Below, in pieces: positions 23,405 to 34,447 of a stretch of DNA of 64,000 nucleotides. How positions within the stretch are numbered: the first letter of the stretch is position 1; every line of letters begins with the position of its first letter. The notes under the pieces were generated by a model. That model ran no database searches. It was not told the origin of the DNA and saw only the letters and a list, made by a program, of their open reading frames with translations. Source of the stretch: Chlorops oryzae (taxonomy: Eukaryota; Arthropoda; Insecta; Diptera; Chloropidae); the NCBI GenBank assembly GCA_020466095.1, contig CM035808.1, positions 17,401,853 to 17,465,852 on the forward strand, read 5' to 3'. A program made the position numbers and the translations under genes.

Positions 23405-23740
23405 CCCTGATTGCGTTTGTGCGGTTGTGTGTAGCACCCAGAACCAGTCGAGATAGACCGTACAAAATTTGTAAAAAAAATGATCACGAGGGAATTCGAT
23501 TTAGCCATGTCCTTCCCTCTGTCTGTCCGCCTATTTGTCTCTCTATCTGTCTTTCTGTATACATTTTTCTTATCGAAGACGTGGTGCTGTCTTGACCAGA
23601 TTTCGTACGCATATTGACGTTGAATGGATTAAGAAAAAGGTCAAGATGAACTTGATCAGACCAACATATTTAAGGGTGTACCTCGAATTTTCAAAAATTT
23701 TTAAATTGGATGTGTAAAAAAGCGGTTCTTGGAATTGGCC
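23405..23740 (-). mobile_element. partial Helitron-like (mini-me) repeat, family B
   Basis: TTTGTGCGGTTGTGTGTA, CACCCAGAACCAGT, ATTCGATTTAGCCATGTCC and the following (GTCY)n-like tract match 59607-59760 in the same order. The terminal hairpin seen at 59569 is missing, so this copy is truncated or decayed. Confidence 0.65.
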
Positions 23741-24007
23741 TTTAAATAAACATTTTGTAAAGCACTTGAATAGAAGTCAAGATGAAAGGTTCTGAAGGTG
23801 AAAATGTCGGTGGTCTTGATCCTTAAGGGGTTATTTTGATGTAAACGCATACATTTTATCTCCATTTTTTTTTATCAGACAATAATATATAACGTTAAAG
23901 TAATAATAATAAAGTTCAATCATTTTAGTTCATAAGTCTTGAAGATGATACAATAATAAAATATGTGCAAAAGAAAAAAAATATATATTCTATCCGGCTT
24001 GTGAGAT

Positions 24008-24330
24008 ATAGGCCAGAAATGTTAAAAAGAGGTGAAAAAATTGTCAAATTTCGGAAATTTTTGCAATTTGTAACTACTATGTTGGGGTTTTGCGAGCTTG
24101 GTACCTTCTACCACAACTATTTTTTCCATTCTTGGGCTTTCTCCTAGATAGGAACGAAAAATATTAAACGCCTTACGGGATATAGCTATGAGTAAGTGAG
24201 CAACTTAATTCTCGGCCATACTTTTTGAGATCGATTTAAAAAAGCAATTGTTACAATCTAACTAAACCAAGAATAGGGAGTTGTTATACTGATCGAGTAC
24301 TTCCAGAAACTGCAGTAAAATTATGGTTAC
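24008..24330 (+). repeat. dispersed repeat C, copy 1 (uninterrupted)
   Basis: GTTAAAAAGAGGTGAAAAAA, TTTTTGCAATTTGTA, GATATAGC, CAACTTAATTCTCGGCC, TTTTTGAGATCGATTTAAAA, ACAATCTAACTAAA and CTTCCAGAAACTGCAGT recur in this order at 60601-61498 (there split by a non-LTR element) and in part at 62326-62545. It follows the family-B Helitron-like repeat here and at 59569, so a longer unit may be shared. Confidence 0.75.
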
Positions 24331-24579
24331 CATCAATTAAATATCAGTCGAAATCGATTACAAAGTAACTATATCGAAAAGAATAAGTACATCTTAGATT
24401 TAAGCAAAAAATTTCAAGCCATACATGAACAATTTTTTGAATTAGGTCACTCTTGATGAGAAAAGTCGGTTTGTTCTTTTAAAATTACAATAATTCGTTC
24501 CTGCCTCCTTCCCTTTAGGCCAGCCTTTATGCCGCATTGGACGTTTCTGTAGCAACATATGAAAAATTGAACAGAGTAA

Positions 24580-24712
24580 GGGCCGAGGTACAATAGTCCG
24601 AGAGTCGTGCGTGAAACAGTCTCTGTCTCGTTCTCCTTCTATATCTCTGTATCTCTCTCTCCCACTTACTCTCGCACGCACGCATTACTCTCGGGCTATT
24701 GTACCTTGGCCC
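24580..24712. mobile_element. Harbinger-like MITE (133 bp)
   Basis: GGGCCGAGGTACAATAGTCC plus GAGAGT at the left is mirrored by ACTCTCGGGCTATTGTACC plus TTGGCCC at the right. Both sides carry TAA (24577-24579 and 24713-24715), the 3-bp TWA target typical of PIF/Harbinger, which also commonly has GG/GC-starting TIRs. The middle is CT-rich. Confidence 0.72.
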
Positions 24713-25649
24713 TAAAGCATCAAAATGTTGGCTTCCAAACGCGCCTCTTTTTGAACGATTTGTGTGTTAAAACCGCATCGGCAGTACGCAGAGAGGAGAG
24801 AACGCAGTCCCAAGCATGTTGTACGTGTATGTATTCGTAGCGCGTGTAGGCGATGCAATTGCGCGATTTGTTTTTGTACGACTTCCCTAGATTGGCTTCT
24901 ACGCACATATGTACGCGCCCGTTTGCACATTCGCGTCAAAGCTGATTTGTTCCAATCGGAGGTGGGCGTTTGAGTAGGGATTAAGCTCAAAAATACAAGG
25001 CTCAATTGCGATGCGTAAGAGGATTTATTTCGAAGCTAGCTCAAATTAATAAATACCTACGTAGGGAACACTGCCAGATGAACTGGAGTCCCGCGAGTTT
25101 TATTGGGTTTTTGAACCTACAAATTCGCGAATTTATACATGAGTGTAGTGGATAGAAGGAATTTCGAGAGAAACATTCGTTGCTTTTCCGCTCACCTCCC
25201 AATGTTCGACAATTGCAATCGCATTTCGTTAAGGGGGTTTGAAGTTGAGCCCTGAAATCGGTTTAAAGGAGTTGAGAATGTTACGAATTTAAGTGAAGAA
25301 ATAATATGAGATTTCCTGATAGAGATCGGATATTTAAGAAGAGATTGTGAATATTGAATTTAAATTTAGTGAAAGGATAGACAAAAAATGCTGTAAATAG
25401 TAGGTACCCAAATATATGAATCCCAAGACAAGTCAGAAGTCATATATGTACTTATGTATGTATACATAAATCAACAGAGCCCATCAAATCAGACCAGCCT
25501 GATCAGAATAAAAGGTAAATGTCATTGAAAATGGCTAGGGTTCTAGATCTGAAGTCACTCTGATGGAAGCGGTAATGCTTTGACATTGAATTTTCCCCCA
25601 ATTCGGGATCTTTTGACTTTTTTTTAAAATGTATTTGCCTTCAAAGACA
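24713..25649. other. intronic, no gene seen
   Basis: Slightly higher GC at 24720-24990. ORFs overlap on both strands here (77-97 codons) but none has a domain or splice support. Confidence 0.4.
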
Positions 25650-25657
25650 CTTCGGAA

Positions 25658-26032
25658 CAGTGGTGTGTCCAGAGAAAGAGTGCTTTGATAGTGCTTATAA
25701 TTTCCACAGTGGTATATTGAATAAGTGAAGAATTGTAAGAGTTTTAGCACAAACATTTTTTCAAAAAACTGTCCCTTTTTGGACCAGTTTGGAACTAGAC
25801 AAAAACTAGACTAGTTGTAATCCGTTTCTTGAACAAATTTTGACGTCAAAATTCTTAGAATTTTTCACTTATTCTATATATAAATTTTCATCCAAATCGG
25901 ACGTCATGAATTTTTGGGATTTTTCTGGTTTTTGGTCCATAACTCTCTAAACTTCCTTTATATAATTGTTCAATATACCACTGTGGAAAATATAAGCACT
26001 ATCAAAGTAAGCTTTCTCTGGGCACGCCACTG
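25658..26032. mobile_element. hAT-type MITE with long TIRs (375 bp)
   Basis: The left end CAGTGGTGTGTCCAGAGAAA continues through GTGCTTTGATAGTGCTTATA and TTTCCACAGTGGTATATTGA; all three blocks are mirrored at the right end (25965-26032), giving TIRs of about 65 bp. The flanking 8-mers CTTCGGAA and CTTTGGAG agree at 6 of 8 positions, fitting a decayed hAT duplication. Pieces of its interior recur at 41559-41700. Confidence 0.8.
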
Positions 26033-26093
26033 CTTTGGAGTCGTGTCAGTTGAAACGGATAGAGAGAAGAATAGTGATAAAGGTCCATAGAAT

Positions 26094-26233
26094 CAGTGGC
26101 GTAGCGAGCCATTGCGGCGCACGGGGCCCGATGGGGGCACAATGCATTCACAATGCAGGAAATCGGCCAAAAAAAAAATTCCTTCATAAATATTTAAATA
26201 TGATTTGGCGCCTCCCACTTCACTACGCTACTG
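26094..26233. mobile_element. hAT-type MITE (140 bp) with perfect 8-bp TSD
   Basis: The ends are CAGTGGCGTAGCGAG and ...CTACGCTACTG. It is flanked by CATAGAAT on both sides (26086-26093 and 26234-26241). It is GC-richer than its surroundings (GGCGCACGGGGCCC). Ends and duplication length are standard for hAT. It lies only 61 bp from the previous hAT MITE but has different internal sequence. Confidence 0.9.
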
Positions 26234-26241
26234 CATAGAAT

Positions 26242-27966
26242 TTTACAGAGACCCTTTCATTTTAAAATCAGAGTTAACTTTAATGTGAATGATACACAAA
26301 ATTACATATTCCATGTACCTATGTATGTATGTGAAAGTGTAGATTTTGTAGGAATAAAAATTCGAAGTCTGCCGCAGGGCGATTTGTTGGGCACATGTTG
26401 TTTCTCGTAAAAATCAGCAATGAAAAATGCAATTTACAGTAATGTCTAATGGCGATTGTCTGCATTGTCCAGGAAAGCGAACAACGAATAACAAGGACTC
26501 CGGGTCATAGAGTTGGGCCGACAAAATGTCAGATATGTTCACCGTTTCACGCCATTGTCGATGCTCGATGGAATGTGTCGATGTGAGTGTTTGAGTCAGA
26601 ACAGAAGAGTAGCAAATTATGATCAAGAACTGATAATGAAACGAGGGAATGTGCTTGAAGTGATTGGGACAAAGAAAGTTCTGCCCTCAAGCGGGACATC
26701 AGTCCATGAGGGCGTCATAGCGATTGTGTGCACATTCAATGACCTTTCAGCCTCGAAAATAGGGAAAACACGTAGTCAGTAGCTCAGTTCGCCACGTTTG
26801 TAATGAACAACTGCAGAGACATCAGTTCATCGTAAAAAAAAACAAAACTGCAGCAAATGAAAAAAAGTCGTAAACACCAATTGCCGACAGCCACGGACCG
26901 AACTTTACGTGCATTTCCGCTTCGCATTGCGTTGTTTACCATTCGATGGAAGGCTTTGGCAATGCTTCCATGTTTGTGGCCGCACTCGTTGTCGCTTGTT
27001 TGGGCGCAGAAGCTCGATTTGCCCTCGCGGCTGCCTTAGGCAATGTTGTGGCAGGTTTTTAACCTTATTTTAGAAGCATTTAAAACGTAATTTATGTCCC
27101 TCCACGCCATTTTCGAAAGCCAAACATTTTCGGACGAATTTAATTGCAGTTGTTGAAACATGCCCCAACGATCATGAATCCATGGCAACGTGTCCCAATT
27201 GCGGTTAATATTTAAAAGCCAAAACCGAACGAAACAAAAACATGTAACACACTTTTAGGCGCTCGTTCTTAAATATAAGTTTATTAATGAGATTTTTGTG
27301 GTGCGTGAGATGTGCACATAAGTATTTGAGAATTCAATAATTAGGAAAACAAAGGTGAAAAATTGGAAAATCATATCAATCACACTTCATGCAATTTCCT
27401 AATAGCTGTCAAGGTAACATATGGAGATAGTTTGTTGAATGCGGTTTTAACCCCTCCTAATGGCCTTTCGCCGACTAAAAGAATATGAAAGGTACTTTGT
27501 GATCGTTTTGACTTATTAAAAACAGCCTCGATATTTAATGCATAATTGACTTTAGTTTTCCTAAAGTAATACAGTGCACTCGTGATAACGTCAACCTTCT
27601 ATATCTTTAAACCTGAAAGCTCTAAAAGACCAATTCTTTTCCAAATTCCGGGAACGCCCTTTTGTGCATCCAATTGTAGTTTTTGACCTTTTTATTCAGT
27701 TGTTTTCTTGTACTTGTCCATGTTGTGCTTAAAAAAAATTAGCTAAAATAAACCCCGCAAGAGCAAAAAAATTAAAGAGTGAAAGAGGAGATTTCTACGA
27801 ATATTCCAAGTCAAAAAAAAAAAACAAAAATCCGATGTGTAGTTTTATATTTTAATAGGTTTTTAGAAAAATTTTGATGTACTTAGAATTGTTTCTTCAT
27901 ACAAAGTAATGCAAAAAAATTAAGCTATGGTAGACTTTTCCGTACTAACTTGTTATAATAGCGAAA
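26242..27966. other. intronic, no gene seen
   Basis: The 89-codon ORF at 26513-26782 and its antisense partner have no recognisable domain. Nothing repeated elsewhere in the window was noticed. Confidence 0.4.
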
Positions 27967-27970
27967 TTAA

Positions 27971-28175
27971 CCCTTTAAAAGCACTCCCAATTTTGAGTCT
28001 TTGGCAGTGTTTGTGTTGAGTTTTTCTTTTCGAAGTGTTCCGAGGCCTATAGTAAAATTTAATGGCGCACATTTTCGTAGAATATTTTGACGCTCTCCTC
28101 TCATATTTAGGGGGCGATTTTTTAGTTAACAAAAAATAAGTCACAAAATGAGCCTTATTTTTGGTAGTTAGAGGG
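27971..28175. mobile_element. piggyBac-like MITE (205 bp)
   Basis: TTAA followed by CCCTTTAA at the left, and TTAGAGGG followed by TTAA at the right (27967-27970, 28176-28179). A TTAA duplication next to CCC-starting TIRs is the piggyBac signature. No transposase. The antisense ORF of 101 codons over it is a shadow. Confidence 0.75.
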
Positions 28176-28722
28176 TTAATATGTTCCACAAAATTATTTG
28201 TCTTGATATTTCCAACAACTTTGTTGAACACACCACAGACCTCAGACGTAAGGAGCACATAGTTTCATATGCCAATATGCTACAAGAATAGGCCAAGGGG
28301 GTCCAAACTTTGACCACCCCTAAATTCAGACGTAAACTTTCAAAACGCCGAGACACGTATCCTTTTTTTTTTGGTCTCTTCTACCATAATCCGTTGTCAG
28401 AACCCCGTTATTTTGGAAAAAAGTTCAAAATTGTTGTACAGTGTTATGTAGTTGACGTTGTCCCGAGTGCACTGTATATTATTGGATCCATTTCAGCTGG
28501 ACTAGCTAATTTGAAACACTGAGGCTGTTTATAGGCGCGTTGTAGCAGAACCAAGGAGCGTCAATCTCGAGGAGAAAAGTTGATCAATTTAGAAAGTTTA
28601 TTTTCGTATTTAATTTGGAAAAAGGATTGTTCGGAGAGCAAAGCAAGGAAGCACACTGTGACGGTTGAACTCTGATCTATTCTTTGATCTTAAGCTTTTG
28701 AAGGTACTGCGCTAGTTTTCTA

Positions 28723-28948
28723 CCCAGCGGCCAACAGTGCCTACCGCCTACAAAGTATGGAAGATTGTACGCGAACTGTCCACCATTAGCTTACTTTATG
28801 TTGTGGTGGTAGGCAATCACTCTACAAAAGGGCCATGCTCGAACAAAAGTATACTAGATGGTATATGAGGTCGTAAGCATAACCAGCCTACGGAGTAGGA
28901 AATTGTGTTACGGTTCATCGCATCTGTAGGAGCATTTTGGCCGCTGGG
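28723..28948. mobile_element. TA-flanked TIR MITE, CCCAGCGG ends (226 bp)
   Basis: CCCAGCGGCCAA at the left and TTGGCCGCTGGG at the right are perfect 12-bp inverted repeats, flanked by TA on both sides (28721-28722, 28949-28950). Ends resemble those of 43909-44466 (CCCAGCGG). No ORF of note. Confidence 0.75.
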
Positions 28949-28950
28949 TA

Positions 28951-29994
28951 GGTTCTTCCGATAACCTGTTATTTTCCCACAGTTAAAAATATCCATAAAA
29001 TTATTATCCATATCCTTCAAGTATTTAAATGGTAGCAAAACTTTGAGGGAAAATGATAAAATATTATTTTATTGAAATACAAGCAAGATCGCTAAAAAAC
29101 AACATTCGAAATATTTTGCGGGCGAGCGTTTGAAAGACAAGACATTCTTTTCAGAAAATTATGTGAAAAATTTCCCTGAGAGCTCCTTAAAATATTTTAT
29201 ATATATCCTAATTTTATGTTATCGATTATAGTCGGTTATAATGAGTTGCCTTATTAAGTTTTTTTTATTTCTACCACGCCCATCTACGTCACATAAACTA
29301 GATTCCTTTCCCATGTTTTCCTTTTTGCTCTCCCTCCATTCCCACATCAATGTTTTCTGCTATCATAAAGAAATGTCAATTAATTTGCTTAACTGCAAAG
29401 CGTGTTTTCTATTGATTTCTTCAGACAATAAACCATGATATTTTTGGAATAAAATATCTCAGGCGTTGCCGCACAATTTCCTTCACCGCGTGGCTGTCAT
29501 TCTCATTCGTAATAACTTGCGTGAGAAGTTAGTATAGAGCACGACGAATTCGAATGCGGACCGATTGCCGTAGCGTGTCTGACAAGAGTGAAACTGAAGG
29601 TCAACTTTGAGCTTAAAGCACGAATCCGTGAATTGTCAGAATGTCTCAAAATAAATTCGAAAGCAAGAAAATGAGAAATAAAATCAAATAAAATAAAATG
29701 GATATTGAAAAAATAATGAGGTCTGAGCAAATGTTTGCACTTGAGCAAATAATAAAATATGTTTGTACGATTTGAAATGGCAAAAGTTTTGAAAGTCTTT
29801 AAAACACAGGCGAAGAGTTGAAGTTTTCCTCGTTTATCTTTTTTTTTTTTGTTTAAAGGTCGTCCATAGTACCTATGAATTTTTAATAAAATAAAATAAA
29901 AAAATTGATTGATATTCTTAAGGATCTTCAAACTAAACAAGCTGGGAGGGTACCTTCTCTACATTAGAAAAATGCTCTTTCCTGAGTCCTGACA
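28951..29994. other. intronic, no gene seen
   Basis: A 145-codon minus-strand ORF at 29503-29940 is Phe/Lys/Ile-rich with no domain; its length is not surprising in AT-rich sequence. Confidence 0.4.
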
Positions 29995-30002
29995 ATTATA
30001 AC

Positions 30003-30245
30003 CAGGGATCGGATTTTGTTGATTTTTATACATTTAAAGCATACTTTACGGAGTAAAAATTTTGTTCAGCTCACATAAGGCGAAGATTCAAATCGATATT
30101 TAACTTCAATATGAATTCTTTTTTGTTAAGAAAAGCGATGTAAACTTCAACTTCACCGAACTTATTCGAAAAATGTGGGTAAGAAAAATGGTTGCCCCAT
30201 AAAGTATGCTTTAAAATATTAAAAGTCAACAAAATCCGAGCCCTA
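30003..30245 (+). mobile_element. hAT-type MITE, CAGGGCTCGG family, copy 3 (243 bp)
   Basis: CAGGGATCGGATTTTGTTGA at the left and ...AACAAAATCCGAGCCCTA at the right. Internal TTTAAAGCATACTTTACGG and its mirrored partner match the other copies. Flanking 8-mers ATTATAAC and GTTATAAC agree at 7 of 8. Confidence 0.87.
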
Positions 30246-31100
30246 GTTATAACAAAAGGATACTTTCTTACCAATTAAATTCTCGACTTCAAACAGATTG
30301 TCCGTCATGTTTCTTAGAAATTAGTAATTAAAATAGGAGAAACGATTATTTACGCCGTAGCCTAATAAAAAAAAAAACTTTAATCCTTCTCCTTCTCTTT
30401 TCAGGTACGTACCGATTGCGTTCGAAATAAGTTGCCAAAAAATTCCTCCACAGAGTCGAATGAAGAAAAACCGGGTAGAATGGTAAGAACAAACATAACA
30501 ATGAAGGAGAAACAAGAAAAGTGTGGGGGAATGAAAAAATTTTATCCGGACATTGCGCTGGAAATTTAATGAGTTTCTTGTTTTCTCAGAATATTTCAAT
30601 GAAATTAATTGAATAACAAGCATTTTCGATGCTATCCCGTCAAGTCCTGAAACAGCATCCTACAAAATATCAAAATGCTGTTAGCATAAATTGTAAACGT
30701 TCGAAGCGAAAGAATTTCGGTGTGGGTTTAATCTCATTTTTATTGCTGGCAAAGCGATAAACTCTCAATTTCGGTGCCTCTATTAAATTTAATGCTGCAA
30801 AAAAAAATATGCGGAATAAAGGGGATTAAGAAACAAATTTTATGCTCTTAACGTATTTTCGTTCTTTGGCCAAGGATCAATAAATTAAATTTCGAAGAAT
30901 GAAAGCCTCTGAAGAATGTTCTTGAGACGAGAAAATAGAATCGTTGTGACACGTTTTGTCGCCTCCATTTTGAGAGCCTGCAATAGGGTTAAAATATTTA
31001 TTACAGATATTTTCCAAAATTGCTTTACAGACATTGCTCTAGTAATCGAATCTCCATAAAAAAATTCAAAATAGCTCAAAATTCTATTGAAATCGCATTA

Positions 31101-31652
31101 GTGGTATTCAAGCAGCTGTGGAAATTGAAGTGTGCATATTTAGCCTTTTGATGGACGACCCTGCGAAGCACGAGTGCAAAACTTGTGCGATAACATGGAG
31201 CAAATTTTGCTCATCAAAGTCGATGTGCAATATTTTCCCGGCCGCGGATTTTATTTTCCATACAAAAAAATTTGCACAAACGCAAAATTTGCGAGGGTGT
31301 AAAAATTGCACACCTGCTTGAAACCCACTATTATGTCTGTTGTCCGTATTGCACGAAACTGCCCAAAACTGCGCAATTTTATCGAAAACGGTTGCCGTAC
31401 TGCACGATTGTGCAAATAAGAGAAATTTTGAAAGAGTAGTGGGATCCAATCAGGTGTGCAATTTTTGCACCCTCGCAAATTTTGCGGTTGTGCAAATTTG
31501 TTTGTATAGAAAAAAAATTCCGCGGCCGGGCATGGGCGCCATGTTATCGCACAAGTTTTGCACTCGTTCTTCGCAGAGTCGTCATACATAAGGGCAAAAT
31601 ATGCTGGTGCAAAATTTGCACACTTCAATTTCCACAGCTGCTTGAATACTAC
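31101..31652. mobile_element. fold-back TIR element with arms of about 210 bp (552 bp)
   Basis: GTGGTATTCAAGCAGCTGTG plus GAAATTGAAGTGTGCA at the left is mirrored at the right end. Mirrored blocks continue inward: CACGAGTGCAAAACTTGTGC, GCGGCC.., AAATTTGCACAA.CGCAAAA, GCGAGGGTG.AAAAATTGCAC. TA flanks both ends (31099-31100, 31653-31654). Arms are separated by roughly 110-130 bp. ORFs on both strands (67-163 codons) are mirrored translations of the arms and are not genes. Confidence 0.85.
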
Positions 31653-31654
31653 TA

Positions 31655-33358
31655 GTATTTGTCTTCTTCTGTTAGGTCGAAATGGGGAATACAACAAGTA
31701 TTTTTTTGACTTAATATCACCGTAAGTTCGGAGCGGACTCATTAATCGAAATTAGGACAAAAATGTTGTCCACATGCCTTCAAAACCTTACCTAATTTGG
31801 AAATCAAAGTTTAATCATTATTAAGGCATTTGAGAGGGATTTTTTTTTAATACTTTTTTTCGACCAAAATATTCTTAAAAGTCGGATTTACTTTGAATAC
31901 CTAACAAAGGTCGAATTGAGGTAATTTCTACCTTAATAAACTCCTTTTGAAGTCGGGTAATTTTTAAGAAAAAATTTAGTTAAAAATAGGTCAAATTTAA
32001 AAAAAGGTCAAATAGATTTAATTCTGGTCCAATTTCCCTGCTTTGTTGGGTAATAAAACCATTTAGACTGAGATCTTTTTTTTTTAATTTTAATTTTCGT
32101 GCAGAAAAGGGTTAATAAAACCATTTACTGCGAACAAAATATTTCTCGCTGAATTAATATACCATGGAGTAAAGGGGTAAAAACGATTCCAGAACTTCAT
32201 ACGTTCACTGAAGTGCGATAATTCTTCTTAGCTCGGCCGCATGGAAAGAAGGTTCAAATGCACATGCGAAAATGTCTTCTTTTGCTTTCCAAAAAATGAT
32301 AGGAGAGGTATGTATGTACCACCACACTTCTTCCTCTTCTACAATATTGATATAATCAATCGAAATGAAATCGATAGAAATAATAATAACTAAATATCTC
32401 GAAAGGCAATCATTTCAGGAAGAAACCCAAACTTTTTCAAATGAATGAAATTACAAAATCAATAAATGACAAGAAAAAAAAAAACAAAAACTGCTGGAAG
32501 AAGGAAAGACAAATTCGTCAATTTGAGTAAACTTCTTGTAAATTCACTTTTCACGGAATGTTTTTGTTTAAGAAATTTCAGCTTCATCCTGAAAATTGCT
32601 GACTTTCAACAAGTTATTCATCACAACCAGTTGAGCCGAGCACGTTTCGCCAATGCTACTTCTAATTTGTACAATTCGAGGCACTTGAGCAGATTTCGTC
32701 CTTTCTGTAGGAAAATAAAATCTCCAAACAACAATTAAGTGTCTCCATGAACAGATTAAATGACTGACAACAGTAGAGGATCTGCAATGCAAGTAATCCC
32801 GTTTAAATGAGAATTTAAAAGCAATTAAATGCAGCTACAGAAGAAGCAACTTTCTTCCCACATATCCTTGCAATCAGTAAACCTCACGTACTTCTCAAAG
32901 TTATTTATCACTGTTTGCATTTAATTCGTTAAGTTAATACAACGCACACAAATGCAGTTTTTATTGTCTGTATGTATGTATGTATATGTACGTAGGTATA
33001 TTATTTTTCAAACTTCAAGCTATTTCAAAAGATTCAGTTCATTTCCGTCACTCGCTTCAGATTCAATTTAAGTATTTTTTTCAATACGATTTTTGAAGAA
33101 AATTGCTATCTTCTTTGTTTCTTAACGATTATTAATACCGTTTGCAACGGGATACGCTTTGTGGTCTTAATGAACGGCAAAGTTTCTTCTTAAAGAAGCT
33201 TTTTTCTAGGCAAATTTTAGCTTCATCGGTGGACTTGCCGACTAGTGGGCGCCGTATCTTGTTAAAGATTAACTGAAAAAACTTTTGAGGATCTTTGCAT
33301 CGAGTGGAATTCAAAACACACATACTTCTGGCTCGAAAGCATATACACTATCCCCTGA
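31655..33358. other. intronic, no gene seen
   Basis: AATAAAACCATTTA occurs twice (about 32050 and 32116). The 90-codon ORF at 32466 and its antisense partner are unremarkable. Tandem TATG units lie near 32970. Confidence 0.4.
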
Positions 33359-33519
33359 CCCAACGGCACACCCACTTTGAAGACAATTGCTATGAGGAGA
33401 TCAAATTATTTTGGGAGCTTTCAAGTTTTTTTTTAGAGTCTTATGCGGCTTTTGTGAAAAGTTAGTTCAGGCATCAAGCTATAATTGAGTAGGACTTAGG
33501 CTCAGTTCGTCGGCTTCTC

Positions 33520-33585
33520 TGCCGTAGTTGGCTGAGATAACAATTTACGAAGCGAGAGGCCATCGGTTCAACTCCCAGCTGAGGT
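33520..33585 (+). repeat. tRNA-like module 1 (A-box and B-box, degenerate)
   Basis: GTAGTTGGCTGAGA resembles a Pol III A-box and GGTTCAACTCCC at 33565-33576 resembles a B-box, with spacing close to that of a tRNA. A T-run follows at 33603-33610. Helices do not fold into a complete cloverleaf, so this is a tRNA-derived repeat, not a working tRNA gene. Weak outer inverted repeats (CCAACG near 33360, CGTTGG near 33725) may bound a carrying element. Confidence 0.5.
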
Positions 33586-33766
33586 CATGGATGTTTGTGT
33601 CGTTTTTTTTAGTTTCAGTTTTTATTTGTTTTCCCATTATACGTAATATCACCACGGGCCTATTTGTTGCTTAAGTGTGTCACTCTTGGTGGCGGCCGCA
33701 CTAACCTGATCTAACCTGGGCTCACGTTGGTGAATATCAGAAATTTTTTTTATTATTATTCATAAT

Positions 33767-34011
33767 CAGGGCTCGGATTTTGTTGACTTTCATAAATTTA
33801 AAGCATACTTTATGGAGTAAAAATTTTTTTCAGCTCACATAAGGCGAAGAATCAAATCGATTTTTAACTTCAATATGAATTTTTTTTGAAGTAAAAAAAG
33901 CTGTTTGAAGTAAAACTTCGCTTAGCTTATTCGCAAAATGGTGGTAAGAAAATGTTTTTGCCCCGTAAAGTATGCTTTAAATTTATGAAAGTCAACAAAA
34001 TCCGAGCCCTG
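33767..34011 (+). mobile_element. hAT-type MITE, CAGGGCTCGG family, copy 4 (245 bp)
   Basis: CAGGGCTCGGATTTTGTTGA and its exact complement at the right end, with mirrored CTTTCATAAATTTAAAGCAT. It is flanked by a perfect 8-bp duplication TTCATAAT (33759-33766, 34012-34019). This is the best-preserved copy: its TIRs look nearly perfect over the outer 50 bp or so. Confidence 0.92.
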
Positions 34012-34041
34012 TTCATAATTATATTTCTAGCTTGGTACCTA

Positions 34042-34445
34042 CACGGCAATAATGAGCAGGTAAGTTTCCTAAGAATGACTAGTCCTTGACCGGTTACAGT
34101 ATGTCAGTTCGCTCCATTGAATTCGGCTAGCCGGCGGTCGGTAATAAACGGGTTGGTTTAAGGGTAGTCTGTAAATGACACTTTCATCAACTTAGAAAAT
34201 CAACTAAGAAATTGGTTTTTTATTTCCCTTATTTGACTATCCTAAAACCAGACAAAATTACGACAATTGACCCAAAAAAACTGACCTACGGTCAGCCGTT
34301 TTGCGGACTAGTCCCTCTCCAATGGCAGGCCCATGTTAAAAAGATCAGTTGAATACATTAGAAGTAGAATTATGAGAGGACTAGTAGTGGTAACATGAAG
34401 GACTGACCGAAGGCTACACTTGGGTCAGTCCATTTTACTGCAGGG
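34042..34445 (+). mobile_element. TIR element, CCCTGCAGTAAT family, copy 2 (404 bp)
   Basis: The left end is CACGGCAATAATGAGC, the right end TTTTACTGCAGGG, both next to TA (34040-34041, 34446-34447). The body is the reverse complement of 1705-2035 with about 70 bp extra before the right end (AAGAAGTAGAATTATGAGAG and onward). No coding capacity. Confidence 0.72.
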
Positions 34446-34447
34446 TA

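Noticed and set aside
29503..29940. 145-codon minus-strand ORF
   Set aside because: Phe/Lys/Ile-rich composition from AT-rich DNA, no domain, no splice or promoter context.
31108..31742. Long overlapping ORFs on both strands, up to 163 codons
   Set aside because: They run through the two arms of the fold-back element, so the same peptide words (NECKTCAITW) appear on both strands; no gene.
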